From NCBI GenBank assembly GCA_017476665.1, contig JAFUZJ010000015.1, positions 1 to 64,000 on the forward strand: a DNA stretch of 64,000 nt. Reading direction: 5' to 3'. Of this stretch, positions 53,556-61,884 are shown piece after piece. The stretch is from Lachnospiraceae bacterium. GTDB lineage: Bacteria > Bacillota > Clostridia > Lachnospirales > Lachnospiraceae. Under the pieces are notes generated by a model. The model saw only the letters and a program-made list of their open reading frames with translations. It had not been told where the DNA came from and did not search any database. The position numbers and the translations under genes were made by a program. The stretch's first letter is position 1, and the number at the start of each line of letters is the position of its first letter.

Positions 53556-53881
53556 CTTTTTTCCTCCTGTATTAGATTTTTAACTCTTTCAGGAGGTTTG
53601 TTCGTCCTTCACATTTTTCAAAACTCCTGCTTCATCGTATGGGATATGAAAAGCAAGAATTTTCTGAAGGCCATCGATATGTGACAGACGCCTTAACGGC
53701 AATAAGAAAAGTTTGCTTTTATGCTATTACTTTATCATGAATCATTCTCTTTCGCAAGATAATTTTGCAGTAATTTTATAGAAAAAACAGGAAATACTAT
53801 CTTATCATAAACCGGAAAGCCGCTGCTTTGCCGATCGGCTTTCTCGTTAAAACATACAGATCAAGAAAGGAATAATGTCAC
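53556..53881. other. divergent intergenic region
   Basis: A 326-base AT-rich gap between divergently read genes. A small inverted repeat (AAAGCCG at 53816-53822 and CGGCTTT at 53836-53842) lies in the leader of the prenyltransferase-like gene and could be a small terminator or attenuator. I see no convincing promoter for either side and no open reading frame with a ribosome binding site. Confidence 0.5.
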
Positions 53882-54505
53882 ATGAAAAAAGCAACTCCCC
53901 GACACATCGGCATCATACCTGACGGCAACAGACGCTGGGCTGCAGAACGTGGATTGAACAAAGAAGACGGCTATGCTTACGGACTCGCCCCCGGGCTTCA
54001 GCTCGTGCGGAAAGCAAAAGAGTTTGGCATCGAGGAGCTCACCTATTACGGTTTCACCGCGGATAACTGCAAGCGCCCCAAAGCGCAGTTCGAAGCCTTT
54101 CGGACCGCCTGCGTAGATGCGGTGCAGCTGCTCACCAAAGAGGGCGCGGACCTGTTAGTCCTGGGCGACCAAAGATCCAAATGCTTTCCGGGAGAGCTTG
54201 CTCCCTACACCACAAGAACCGCCATAAACGGTGGCGGCATCAAGCTTAATTTTCTGGTCAATTACGGCTGGCAGTGGGATTTGTCCCACATCCGCCAGGA
54301 CGGCATGCCCTACTCCGCCGATGTCTCCCGCATAGACCTGATCGTGCGTTGGGGCGGTATGCGGAGGCTTTCCGGCTTTCTGCCCATTCAGTCCGTGTAC
54401 TCGGATTTTTATGTTATTGACCGCTACTGGCCGGATTACCGTAACTCCGATCTGCGGGACGCCATCGACTGGTACGCCCGCCAGGATGTGACGCTGGGCG
54501 GGTAG
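53882..54505 (+). CDS. divergent cis-prenyltransferase (UppS family) homologue
   Basis: A 207-residue protein, shorter than the usual 240-250 of undecaprenyl diphosphate synthase. It keeps the catalytic Asp in PDGNRRWA and the fold landmarks FTADN, NFLVNYG and RLSGFLPIQSVYSDFYVIDRYWPD. It differs at two signature sites: the usual RTGGE is RWGGM, losing the metal-binding Glu, and NYGGRWD is NYGWQWD. It may be a paralogue with changed or lost activity, not the housekeeping UppS. AAAGGA lies about 11 bases before the ATG. It stands alone on the plus strand. Confidence 0.82.
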   Translation: MKKATPRHIGIIPDGNRRWAAERGLNKEDGYAYGLAPGLQLVRKAKEFGIEELTYYGFTADNCKRPKAQFEAFRTACVDAVQLLTKEGADLLVLGDQRSKCFPGELAPYTTRTAINGGGIKLNFLVNYGWQWDLSHIRQDGMPYSADVSRIDLIVRWGGMRRLSGFLPIQSVYSDFYVIDRYWPDYRNSDLRDAIDWYARQDVTLGG

Positions 54506-54517
54506 ATTGCCCTGCTA

Positions 54518-55108
54518 TTACTGCCTGTCCCAGCAGCGTTCTCTGTCCGCCTCCGTGATCTTACGCACCACTCTGCAGGGATTTCCGTACGCCACACTGT
54601 GATCCGGAATGTCTTTCGTGACGACGCTCCCGCCGCCGATCACCACATCGTTTCCGATGGTCACGCCCGGCATCACCTGCACGCCGGCGCCAATCCACAC
54701 ATTATCCCCTACCGTGATCTCCCAGGCATACTCCAATCCCTGATTTCTCCGTTCAAAGTCAATCGGATGTCCTGCCGTGTGAAACCCGCAATCCGGCGCG
54801 ATAAACACATTGTCTCCGAACTTCACTTTCGCCCCGTCCAAAATCACCAGATTATGATTTGCAAAAAAATTCTCTCCGATCTCGATATTGTATCCATAAT
54901 CACACCAAAAGGGCGCAATGATACAGAATGCGCCCTTTGTCTTGCCCAGGATTTTCTTCATAAGCACAGTCTGTCCTTCCTCATCGGACGGCCGCAGCTG
55001 ATTGTACTCAAAGCACAGATCCTTGACCCGTTTCCGCTCCTCAATCAACGCGGTATCATAATTGGCGTCATACATTTTTTGTGCCAGCATCTTTTCCTTT
55101 TCTGTCAT
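54518..55108 (-). CDS. maltose/galactoside O-acetyltransferase family protein
   Basis: Left-handed beta-helix acetyltransferase (LacA/Maa type) of about 196 residues from the ATG at 55108, with GAGGGG upstream. The N-terminal helix MTEKEKMLAQKMYDANYD is the Maa-type leader. The helix domain has FWCDYGYNIEIGENFFANHNLVILDGAKV, DCGFHTAGHPID with the catalytic His, and the VVIGGGSVVTKDIPDHSVAYGNPCRVV ending. The substrate is a sugar or sugar-like acceptor with acetyl-CoA. A longer in-frame start at 55222 would add a KCEKx-repeat tail from the tandem repeat upstream; its ribosome binding site is poorly spaced. Confidence 0.92.
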   Translation of the reverse strand: MTEKEKMLAQKMYDANYDTALIEERKRVKDLCFEYNQLRPSDEEGQTVLMKKILGKTKGAFCIIAPFWCDYGYNIEIGENFFANHNLVILDGAKVKFGDNVFIAPDCGFHTAGHPIDFERRNQGLEYAWEITVGDNVWIGAGVQVMPGVTIGNDVVIGGGSVVTKDIPDHSVAYGNPCRVVRKITEADRERCWDRQ

Positions 55109-55120
55109 GATCCATCCCCT

Positions 55121-55180
55121 CTTTTCACATTTTCCCTTCTCGCATTTTCTCTTTTTACATTTTCTCTTTTCGCATTTTCC
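55121..55180. repeat. 15-bp tandem repeat upstream of the acetyltransferase
   Basis: Four exact-length units of a 15-mer of the form CTTTTCGCATTTTCC (55121-55135, 55136-55150, 55151-55165, 55166-55180), each with one to three changes. They lie in the leader, just before the chosen start codon, so a change in copy number would alter leader length in steps of 15. Confidence 0.8.
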
Positions 55181-55249
55181 ATCCGATCTGCGGCTTGCTC
55201 CAACAACTGTTTTGCCTCGCATGCCTCACCGGAATCAGATTTCCCGACG

Positions 55250-55603
55250 CTAACCTCCATAATACTCTTGCCGCTTTTCAAAATATAATGTCGGGATTAA
55301 CTGCATTGCCGTGTCCAGTCTTTTAAACGCGTCCTCGTCCTCCGCTGAAATAAAAAGTACAAATTCATCTACGGCGACCCGAAAAACTTCCTTCACAACC
55401 TTTTTCAGCCTCGCTGCAACAAGGATCACACAATTGTCCCCGGTAGGAAGACTGTAATGATCCCATATGTGCTTTATATCATTGATCCCGACGCACACCG
55501 CTACGATCCTGCGATGTTCACACTTTATAAAATCTAAGTATTTTTTTAAAGAGTCTTTGTCATAAGCACAGGTTTGGCTATCTTCGACCAGTTCTAAATG
55601 CAT
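55250..55603 (-). CDS. short degenerate GGDEF-domain protein
   Basis: A 117-residue protein that follows the GGDEF fold from start to core: YDKDSLKKYLDFI, VCVGINDIKHIWDHYSLPTGDNCVILVAARL, then FRVAVDEFVLF where an active enzyme has R-x-GGDEF. The signature is VAVDEF, so cyclase activity should be lost. It is also shorter than a full domain of about 160 residues. It may be a pseudogene remnant or a small c-di-GMP-binding or protein-binding module. It lies between the acetyltransferase gene and a repeat element. No typical ribosome binding site was pinned down. Confidence 0.6.
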   Translation of the reverse strand: MHLELVEDSQTCAYDKDSLKKYLDFIKCEHRRIVAVCVGINDIKHIWDHYSLPTGDNCVILVAARLKKVVKEVFRVAVDEFVLFISAEDEDAFKRLDTAMQLIPTLYFEKRQEYYGG

Positions 55604-55628
55604 TTACATTCCTCTCTGTGTTACTCAT

Positions 55629-55837
55629 CTAGGTAATTGCGAAACTCCTTTTTATCAGTATCAAATTGTGCATATTGTATACCTCATAAGCAGGGCGTTT
55701 GAGGACGTTGGTACTTAGGCTGCGTACTTTGCAGGCTTAGTACCACTACGTCCGAAATCTAGCTCAAGCGTCCCTGCGGTGAAGTATACAATGTACACAA
55801 TGACGCTTATCAAAAACTGAGTTTCACAATTGACTAA
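55629..55837. repeat. long palindromic MITE-like element (copy D)
   Basis: Inverted arms of about 75 bases: left CTAGGTAATTGCGAAACTC and, inverted, right TTAGTCAATTGTGAAACTC, both leading to TTGTATAC and a GGGCG/GGGACG block. The centre is a hairpin with GGTACTTAG and CTTAGTACC. It lies directly after the symporter stop codon and could act as its terminator. It shares long identical stretches with copy B. Confidence 0.88.
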
Positions 55838-57247
55838 TCACTTCCAAAAGCTGAGTTTCCCCGCGTCCATTCCGATATCCGCCGCATGAAACACGGGATT
55901 TTTTCCTGCTTTCTTCTGCTTCTCATAATCCGCCAGCGCCTTCTTGGCCGTTCCGAACAACACAAAACAACAGGGCAGATTGATCATCGTCATAAGCCCC
56001 ATGGTGATATCCGCCGCAGCCCATGCCGCCCCCATCGGGATCACCGCCCCGAAAAAGATGATCAGCACACACACGACATAAAAGAGCTTCCTAAACAGAT
56101 TCCCCGGACGTTTCTTCCCGTTCATATAGATCAGCGCATTGTCCACATAATACAGATTCCCCAACAGCGTGGTGAAGGCAAACAGGATCATTGCCAGCGT
56201 AATGAACACCGGACCCAGTCCCCCGAACACGGTTCCCAGCGCATTCTGCACATAGGGCGTGCCGTTGACCTCCTCCGAGATCTCCACGCCGGAGCTTAAA
56301 CACATCAGCGCCGTCGCCGTACACAAGAGCATAGTGTCAATATAAACCGAAACCGTCTGCACCAGTCCCTGTTTCACCGGATGGGTCACATTCGCGGATG
56401 CGGAGGCATTGGGCGCCGAACCCACACCCGCCTCATTGGAATACAGTCCTCTCTTGACGCCATAGATCAGGCACGATCCGGAAACGCCGCCCAGGATTGC
56501 TCGAAAATCAAAGGCATCCCGAAAGATCATGCCAAACATATGCGGAAGATTCGGCAGATGCAGCACAATCACGATGAGCGCCAGCGCCACATAGAAAATT
56601 CCCATAAAAGGAACCACCACCTCTGTCAGCTTCACGATCTTTTTTCCGCCGCCCATAAGGCAATATCCCACCAATAGCGCCAGCACTGCACCCACGATCA
56701 TGGGCGTCACCTTGGCATCATAAAAACCATACGCTGCAAAGGTAGACTGCAGATTATAGGAACAGAGCAGATTGAATCCCACCGCATAGGTGGAGATCAG
56801 ACACACACAAAACAGCATGGACAGCCAGGGCGCTTTCAGCGCCTGCTCTATGTAATAGGCCGGGCCGCCATAACAGCTCCCGTCCTCATCTTTCCGTTTA
56901 TAGATCTGGGCCAGGGTACTCTCCACAAACGCGGAGGCCGCGCCGACGATGCACATCACCCACATCCAGAACACCGCGCCCGGGCCGCCCAGACAGATTG
57001 CCGTGGACACACCCACGATGTTTCCCGTACCCACCCGGGAAGCGGTAGACACCATCAGCGCCTGAAACGACGACACATGCTGCTTGTCTTCCGGTTTCTC
57101 CAGAATCAGCCGGCACGCCTCCCCCAACAGCCTGATCTGCACGAACCGCGTCCTGCAGGTAAAATACAATCCCGCCACCGCCATGATAATGATCAGGATC
57201 GGGTAATACATCACATCGTCAATCTTGGTCAATATCTCTAAAAACAT
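55838..57247 (-). CDS. sodium:alanine symporter family protein (AGCS)
   Basis: Imports alanine or glycine with sodium. 469 residues with about ten membrane segments. Family signatures: VSTASRVGTGNIVGVSTAICLGGPGAVFWMW near residue 70, YGGPAYYIEQAL, and the GVKRGLYSNEAGVGSAPNASA block, which carries the AGCS sodium-site motif. GGGGGG precedes the ATG. The upstream gene (57297-57929) ends 49 bases before it. Not obviously linked to the glycan genes. Confidence 0.96.
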   Translation of the reverse strand: MFLEILTKIDDVMYYPILIIIMAVAGLYFTCRTRFVQIRLLGEACRLILEKPEDKQHVSSFQALMVSTASRVGTGNIVGVSTAICLGGPGAVFWMWVMCIVGAASAFVESTLAQIYKRKDEDGSCYGGPAYYIEQALKAPWLSMLFCVCLISTYAVGFNLLCSYNLQSTFAAYGFYDAKVTPMIVGAVLALLVGYCLMGGGKKIVKLTEVVVPFMGIFYVALALIVIVLHLPNLPHMFGMIFRDAFDFRAILGGVSGSCLIYGVKRGLYSNEAGVGSAPNASASANVTHPVKQGLVQTVSVYIDTMLLCTATALMCLSSGVEISEEVNGTPYVQNALGTVFGGLGPVFITLAMILFAFTTLLGNLYYVDNALIYMNGKKRPGNLFRKLFYVVCVLIIFFGAVIPMGAAWAAADITMGLMTMINLPCCFVLFGTAKKALADYEKQKKAGKNPVFHAADIGMDAGKLSFWK

Positions 57248-57296
57248 TTCTGTGCCCCCCCTGCCTTGTCTGTCTTAAATCGTACCCCTATTTTTC

Positions 57297-57929
57297 TTAC
57301 AGCATGACAAAAAGAATAGCTGCTATAAACAATACCACCATCGCCACGGCCGCGATCGCCGCAAACCGCCCCTTTCCCTCTTTGATGGACAGGATCATGA
57401 TGATAATCACATCTAAAGTAAAAACAAACTGCCCGCACCCGGACAACACACACAGCCATACCGGATGCGCTTTGTTCTGCCCTGCCTTTATGATATACGC
57501 CAGGGAAAACGGTGTGGCGCCAACCAGTCCCGTGTAACCCATCACCGCCAGTGTGACCCCGATGATCGGTCCCAGGAAATTCACCCCTGGCACTGGGATA
57601 AACAGGATCAGCCAGGCCAGAACCACGCAGAGCCCGCCCAACAGATAAAACGGCATCAACAGGTATTTGATGAGCATCGCACAGTTTAAAAAGCAAGACC
57701 GCTCCAGATCCTTGTTGATGATCACTGTGATCAGATTGACAAGCCCCAACGCTAACGGCAATACCATAAAGAAGACCCGCACCCAGCCGTTTAGGTCAAT
57801 CGTAATTTCGCTGCCTCGGGCTCCGGCTGAAAGGGAAATGTAAAACAAGACCGGATAACTATACATACCGATCACATAAACAACCGACAAAACATACAGA
57901 AAAACTCGTCCTATTTTTTGTTTATTCAT
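57297..57929 (-). CDS. six-segment membrane protein of unknown function
   Basis: A 210-residue protein with about six membrane segments and very short loops. Residues such as FIPVPGVNFLGPIIGVTLAVMGYTGLVGATPFSLAY give no family I can name with confidence. AAAGGGAG precedes the ATG. It lies between an ATPase gene (28 bases upstream) and the symporter gene, all on the minus strand, so it may be co-transcribed with either. Confidence 0.75.
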   Translation of the reverse strand: MNKQKIGRVFLYVLSVVYVIGMYSYPVLFYISLSAGARGSEITIDLNGWVRVFFMVLPLALGLVNLITVIINKDLERSCFLNCAMLIKYLLMPFYLLGGLCVVLAWLILFIPVPGVNFLGPIIGVTLAVMGYTGLVGATPFSLAYIIKAGQNKAHPVWLCVLSGCGQFVFTLDVIIIMILSIKEGKGRFAAIAAVAMVVLFIAAILFVML

Positions 57930-57957
57930 GAATACTGCTCCCTTTACCCCCTATGGA

Positions 57958-58998
57958 TCAACCATAGTTCTGCACGATCCCCGAAAATCTTGGCAGTGCC
58001 AATGCTACAAAACCATGCTTCGTAGCACAAATAACCCCCTTTTTTATAAGCCTCTCCCGATACTTTGAAAATACTGCCGAAGTCATAGATAATTTTCCGC
58101 ACAGCTCACCAACCTTAATTTCACCCTCCGGCATGACCTGTACGATCTGCCTGTCCTGCGCAGAAAGCGTCTCCCAAATCTTTTTATATACAAAATCATC
58201 CAGCATATCATCTAATTTTTCGAGAATATCTTTTAGGTCTTCCGTCTCACGGTATTCGTAATATAACATCCCCAACGCCTGAAACGCAAATGCATATCCC
58301 TTTGTGATATCAGCCAACTCCCTGGCCTCCTCTGCACCAATCTGGAATATACTCCTATATTGCTTTGCAATCTGATACATACTCAACGGCTCCAGGTGAA
58401 TCTTGGGTGTCCGCAGCAAAAATGTCAATGCAGGGTCATTTTGGATCGCGTAAATATTTTCATACAATCCCGTCATAAGCAAAAATATGGGATAATCCTT
58501 CCGGACCCAAATTTGAAATTGACTTGCAAAATACCTCATGTTATGTCCCTGCATAACCTCATCTATCGTGATCAGTACTCTCTTTTGCTTCTTATGCAAT
58601 ACTCTCAGAAGTTCCTCTATCGCACTGATTTCATCCCGCGGTTGAGTACTGCCGTTGAATCCTACACCATATCCGGCAAACGAAATATTGATACCCGCTT
58701 CCACAAGCTCCGGTGCTTTCTTACAGGAATCAGCCAGTCTCTTGCACAAGTCCTCCACCAGATCCTGTGTTGCGTTCAGATCAACCACAACCCAATCATT
58801 TTTCTGTTTCAATTCATTGGCGATGGTTGTCATTAACACAGTTTTCCCGCTTCCCCTGATACCTTCAATCAGGTATGCCTGACTGACCGGATGCTCTGCT
58901 GTAAATGTGCTGATGACCCTGTCCGTACTTTCATAGCGGGATATATATTCAATCGGTTGCTTCCCAAAAGTTAAGGTAAATGGATTATCTTTTTTCAT
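57958..58998 (-). CDS. P-loop ATPase with C-terminal winged-helix-like region
   Basis: About 346 residues from the ATG at 58998, preferred because AAAGG lies just upstream; another in-frame ATG at 59019 lies inside a repeat. It has Walker A IRGSGKTVLM near residue 50, Walker B VLITIDEVMQG, and an FLLMTGLYENIY sensor-like stretch, as in AAA ATPases of the archaeal-type/Orc-like group. The C-terminus (IKVGELCGKLSMTSAVFSKYRERLIKKGVI) looks like a DNA-binding winged helix. Such proteins are often encoded alone or near mobile DNA, and the function is unknown. Direct repeats directly upstream could be its own binding site. Confidence 0.88.
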   Translation of the reverse strand: MKKDNPFTLTFGKQPIEYISRYESTDRVISTFTAEHPVSQAYLIEGIRGSGKTVLMTTIANELKQKNDWVVVDLNATQDLVEDLCKRLADSCKKAPELVEAGINISFAGYGVGFNGSTQPRDEISAIEELLRVLHKKQKRVLITIDEVMQGHNMRYFASQFQIWVRKDYPIFLLMTGLYENIYAIQNDPALTFLLRTPKIHLEPLSMYQIAKQYRSIFQIGAEEARELADITKGYAFAFQALGMLYYEYRETEDLKDILEKLDDMLDDFVYKKIWETLSAQDRQIVQVMPEGEIKVGELCGKLSMTSAVFSKYRERLIKKGVICATKHGFVALALPRFSGIVQNYG

Positions 58999-59014
58999 CG
59001 TTGCCTTTCTCGTT

Positions 59015-59095
59015 TTCATAAATCTTCATAAATTAAAATTTCTTTCATAAATCTTCATAAATCAAAATTTCTTTCATAAATCTTCATAAATCATT
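59015..59095. repeat. 29-bp direct repeats upstream of the ATPase gene
   Basis: Two complete units (59015-59043, 59044-59072) and one partial (from 59073). Each unit contains the 10-mer TTCATAAATC twice, giving six copies of TTCATAAAT. The array lies immediately before the ATPase start, where an operator or iteron would be expected. Confidence 0.88.
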
Positions 59096-59152
59096 TTATC
59101 AAATACCATCTTACTTGTAAAGCCTGAAACAATTTTACCTCTCCTAATCCCA

Positions 59153-60072
59153 TTAATCACTGTATGTCTCTATCCCGATCAGTTTTCCGTCTGCATCCAA
59201 CGCAACCGTCAGTTTCCCGACATTTATCAAAATCTGATCCGGCGTGATCTCTTTCACCGCAATCTCATCCACACATTTGGAAAAAGTATCACCGTATTCC
59301 TCAAGGATAATATTATCTATCTTTTTCTCAGCAACATAATGAATAAAATATTTTGTTCCAGAAAAATCTGCATTTTCTGTTATCTTCCGTTCCATTTCTT
59401 TGGTTATGCATCTTAAATATATACCCTCAACACTTTTTCTTACCTCATCCTGCAAATGCCATTTTTTATCATTTGCCTGGTATTTTTCATACTTCAAATC
59501 CCCAATTGCGTCTCGATAACGCATCTCTATCTTAAAATAGAATCCTTCATCCGTCAGCGTTTTACCAATTCTGTCAATTGATCGATGGTTTCCTGCATAT
59601 CCGCGTCTGGAGGCAATTCCACTATGGGAAATACAGTAATCAAATGATATTGCATAAAAACATTAAACGGCATAACAGAAGGAATCCATTCATTTGTAAG
59701 CTTGTAAGAAATCATCGGTTCCCCGCTTTTGTATTCTTTTGGATATACGTTCATGTCGCTGTTTTGAACAATTTCATTCAACTTATTCTGTATCCGGCTT
59801 TAAAAATATTTTTTATAATAATCATCATGATATCCATCTTTTGTAATATATAAATTATAGACATTTCCGTCCAAATCTTCAAACGTTCCATCTGCTTTAT
59901 GTTCCAGAATCCATGGATATTCTCCCTCTCCTATATAATTTCTTACTTTAAGGTTCTGAATGAATGTCATATGATAGGAATCCAGCCAAATATAATGCCT
60001 GAATGGATAAGCGCCAATCAATACAATAACTGCAATAATTACAATCAAAATACATAAATTCTTTTTTGTCAT
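59153..60072 (-). pseudogene. broken gene for a membrane-anchored protein
   Basis: Three adjacent short frames appear to be one ancestral gene of about 300 residues. It starts with ATG at 60072 (GAGGA upstream) and a membrane segment (about 5-24), and reads to DGYHDDYYKKYF at an in-frame TAA (59800-59802). The same frame then continues as SRIQNKLNEIVQNSDMN to about 59570. There a -1 shift is needed to continue as IGKTLTDEGFYFKIEMRYRD and on to 59153. Both joins read as natural protein. No family is recognised. Stop and shift could be real decay or a sequencing error; the first 90 residues could still be made. Confidence 0.7.
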
Positions 60073-60149
60073 TTTGTTTGTTCCTCATAATTACCGGTTA
60101 CTTTATAAGCATTTGCAATGCTTTAATATTATAAAGCTTTAGGCTGGCA

Positions 60150-61862
60150 TCACAGCGGAATCTCCTTGATCCTGATATTTTCCAGCACCATCTGTCCCAC
60201 GAACTCCCTGAGGGGCGCCTTGGTCAGATCCACCTCATAGACCTTTGTGCCGTCAGCACGCTCGCCCAGCATCTCGTAGCCTGCTTTCGCGTAAAAATCC
60301 TCCACCGGCTTGTTCTTCGCCGTGGGGATATAGTACCCGCGCAGCTTGGTGAAATGCTCGTCCAGCATCTCCAGCTCCACGTCCTTTAAGATGCCGTACT
60401 CCACATTTTTGCCCATCACGCGGCAGCTCATCAGAAACTCTTCGATCACCGGCACCGACTGGGACATATCCACGATCACCGCGGCCACCACACCATTGTC
60501 TCCAAAGCGGTCTTCTACCCGGTAGGCAAACAGCTTTTGATAAGGATCATTTAACATCCGCTGCAGCTCACTCATGGTATGGCGCACCGTGGTCAGATTA
60601 AATTGGTTGGTCTTATTGACCATGTCCTCCAGACGCTTCAGATGCTTGTCCGCTTCCACTCTGGTGACCACAATCTTCAGTTCCTTCAGGTATTCGTAAA
60701 AGTTGCTGGTTGTCTTCTTCAGTTCCATGCGCTTTGCATTCTCCGCGTATTGTGCTGTTTTGTCCAAATCCTCTTTGGTCAGTACACTTTTTTCAAAATA
60801 ATCATGATAGATCTTCGTCATGGCAGGCGCCAGCTCCTCCGCATTCTCCGGAAAGTCCGGCACGGTCAACTGAGGCAGCATCTGCGCCACCTCCATGCGC
60901 TCCTGGGGGCTGTCATCCCAAAATACAAAGGAATCCACACCCAGATTCAGCTCCTGTGCGATCTCCAGAATGTTCTCGCTCTTTGCATTCCAGTTGATCC
61001 GCTTCGCCGCGAAATGTTCGGGTTTCAGCACCATATGGGGATGATTTTTCAGGATTGCCTCCGCATCCTCCTCATTGTTCTTGGATACGATTGCCAGCAG
61101 CACCCCCTGCTTCTGCATCTGTCGGATCACACGCTGGTGATTCTTGTAGGCAAGACCACTGTGATCCTCGGAGAGTACCACCGGGCTCTGATCATGTTCC
61201 CCGGCCAGTCCACCCCACAGCGTGTTGTCCAGATCCAGCACCAGCACCTTTTTCGGCGTCCGGTATTCCATATGCACATAGCGCAGGATCAGCTCCGCCA
61301 GCCGTTTCTGCGCTTCATTGCTGAGCAGGATCTTGCCCATATACCACATCTTCATGGAAAAGGCATTTTCCTCTCCCAGCTGCTCTATCATTCTCCGATA
61401 CGGAAATTTCCTCACGTTGGGAAACTGTTCGCACAGCGCATCCAGCCTGTCCATCCACAGATTCTCCAGCACCACTCTGTCCACCAAGAGATCCGCCGCC
61501 TCCAGCTCCGGACTATAAAGATAGACATCGCTGACGTAATAGATCCGATCCGGACGCATCGCTTCCGCAAACGTGGCATACCACTGCTCCACATGCGCCT
61601 CCACGGCTTCCTTTTCCAGCTCATGTTCCGTCAGTTCCGCCAGATCCATAACCAGAAACGTGATCTCCGGCTCAAACTGATTATAGTCGGAATTCGGATT
61701 CATCATGGCCCCCAACTCGTTTCCGTAACCGGATGGCTGGTGAACCTCCGCCTCCCTGGAAAGCCGTCTGCTCACGGAACTCATATTCACATTGGACAGC
61801 AGGGTGATACGTCTCCTGACGGGCGCTCCTGCCGCTGATCTTGTCACATTTTCCTCAACCAT
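60150..61862 (-). CDS. FkbH-like HAD-family protein (HAD-IIIC)
   Basis: A 570-residue protein: an N-terminal region (about 1-190) without a clear motif, a HAD domain with VLVLDLDNTLWGG (nucleophile DxD) near residue 205 and FWDDSPQERMEV, and a C-terminal GNAT-like part of about 180 residues. In polyketide pathways FkbH proteins dephosphorylate 1,3-bisphosphoglycerate and load a glyceryl group on an acyl carrier protein. Here it follows the pseF-like gene by 22 bases, so it probably contributes a carrier-bound acyl group to the nonulosonate or glycan. The carrier would be the fusion protein at 48246-49124. AGGAG lies about 11 bases before the ATG. Confidence 0.9.
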   Translation of the reverse strand: MVEENVTRSAAGAPVRRRITLLSNVNMSSVSRRLSREAEVHQPSGYGNELGAMMNPNSDYNQFEPEITFLVMDLAELTEHELEKEAVEAHVEQWYATFAEAMRPDRIYYVSDVYLYSPELEAADLLVDRVVLENLWMDRLDALCEQFPNVRKFPYRRMIEQLGEENAFSMKMWYMGKILLSNEAQKRLAELILRYVHMEYRTPKKVLVLDLDNTLWGGLAGEHDQSPVVLSEDHSGLAYKNHQRVIRQMQKQGVLLAIVSKNNEEDAEAILKNHPHMVLKPEHFAAKRINWNAKSENILEIAQELNLGVDSFVFWDDSPQERMEVAQMLPQLTVPDFPENAEELAPAMTKIYHDYFEKSVLTKEDLDKTAQYAENAKRMELKKTTSNFYEYLKELKIVVTRVEADKHLKRLEDMVNKTNQFNLTTVRHTMSELQRMLNDPYQKLFAYRVEDRFGDNGVVAAVIVDMSQSVPVIEEFLMSCRVMGKNVEYGILKDVELEMLDEHFTKLRGYYIPTAKNKPVEDFYAKAGYEMLGERADGTKVYEVDLTKAPLREFVGQMVLENIRIKEIPL

Positions 61863-61884
61863 TGTTGCATTTCAGCTCCTTGTC

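Noticed and set aside
59554-59600. Programmed -1 frameshift in the broken membrane protein gene
   Set aside because: The slip region has only four A and no X XXY YYZ heptamer, and an in-frame stop occurs earlier, so decay or error is simpler.
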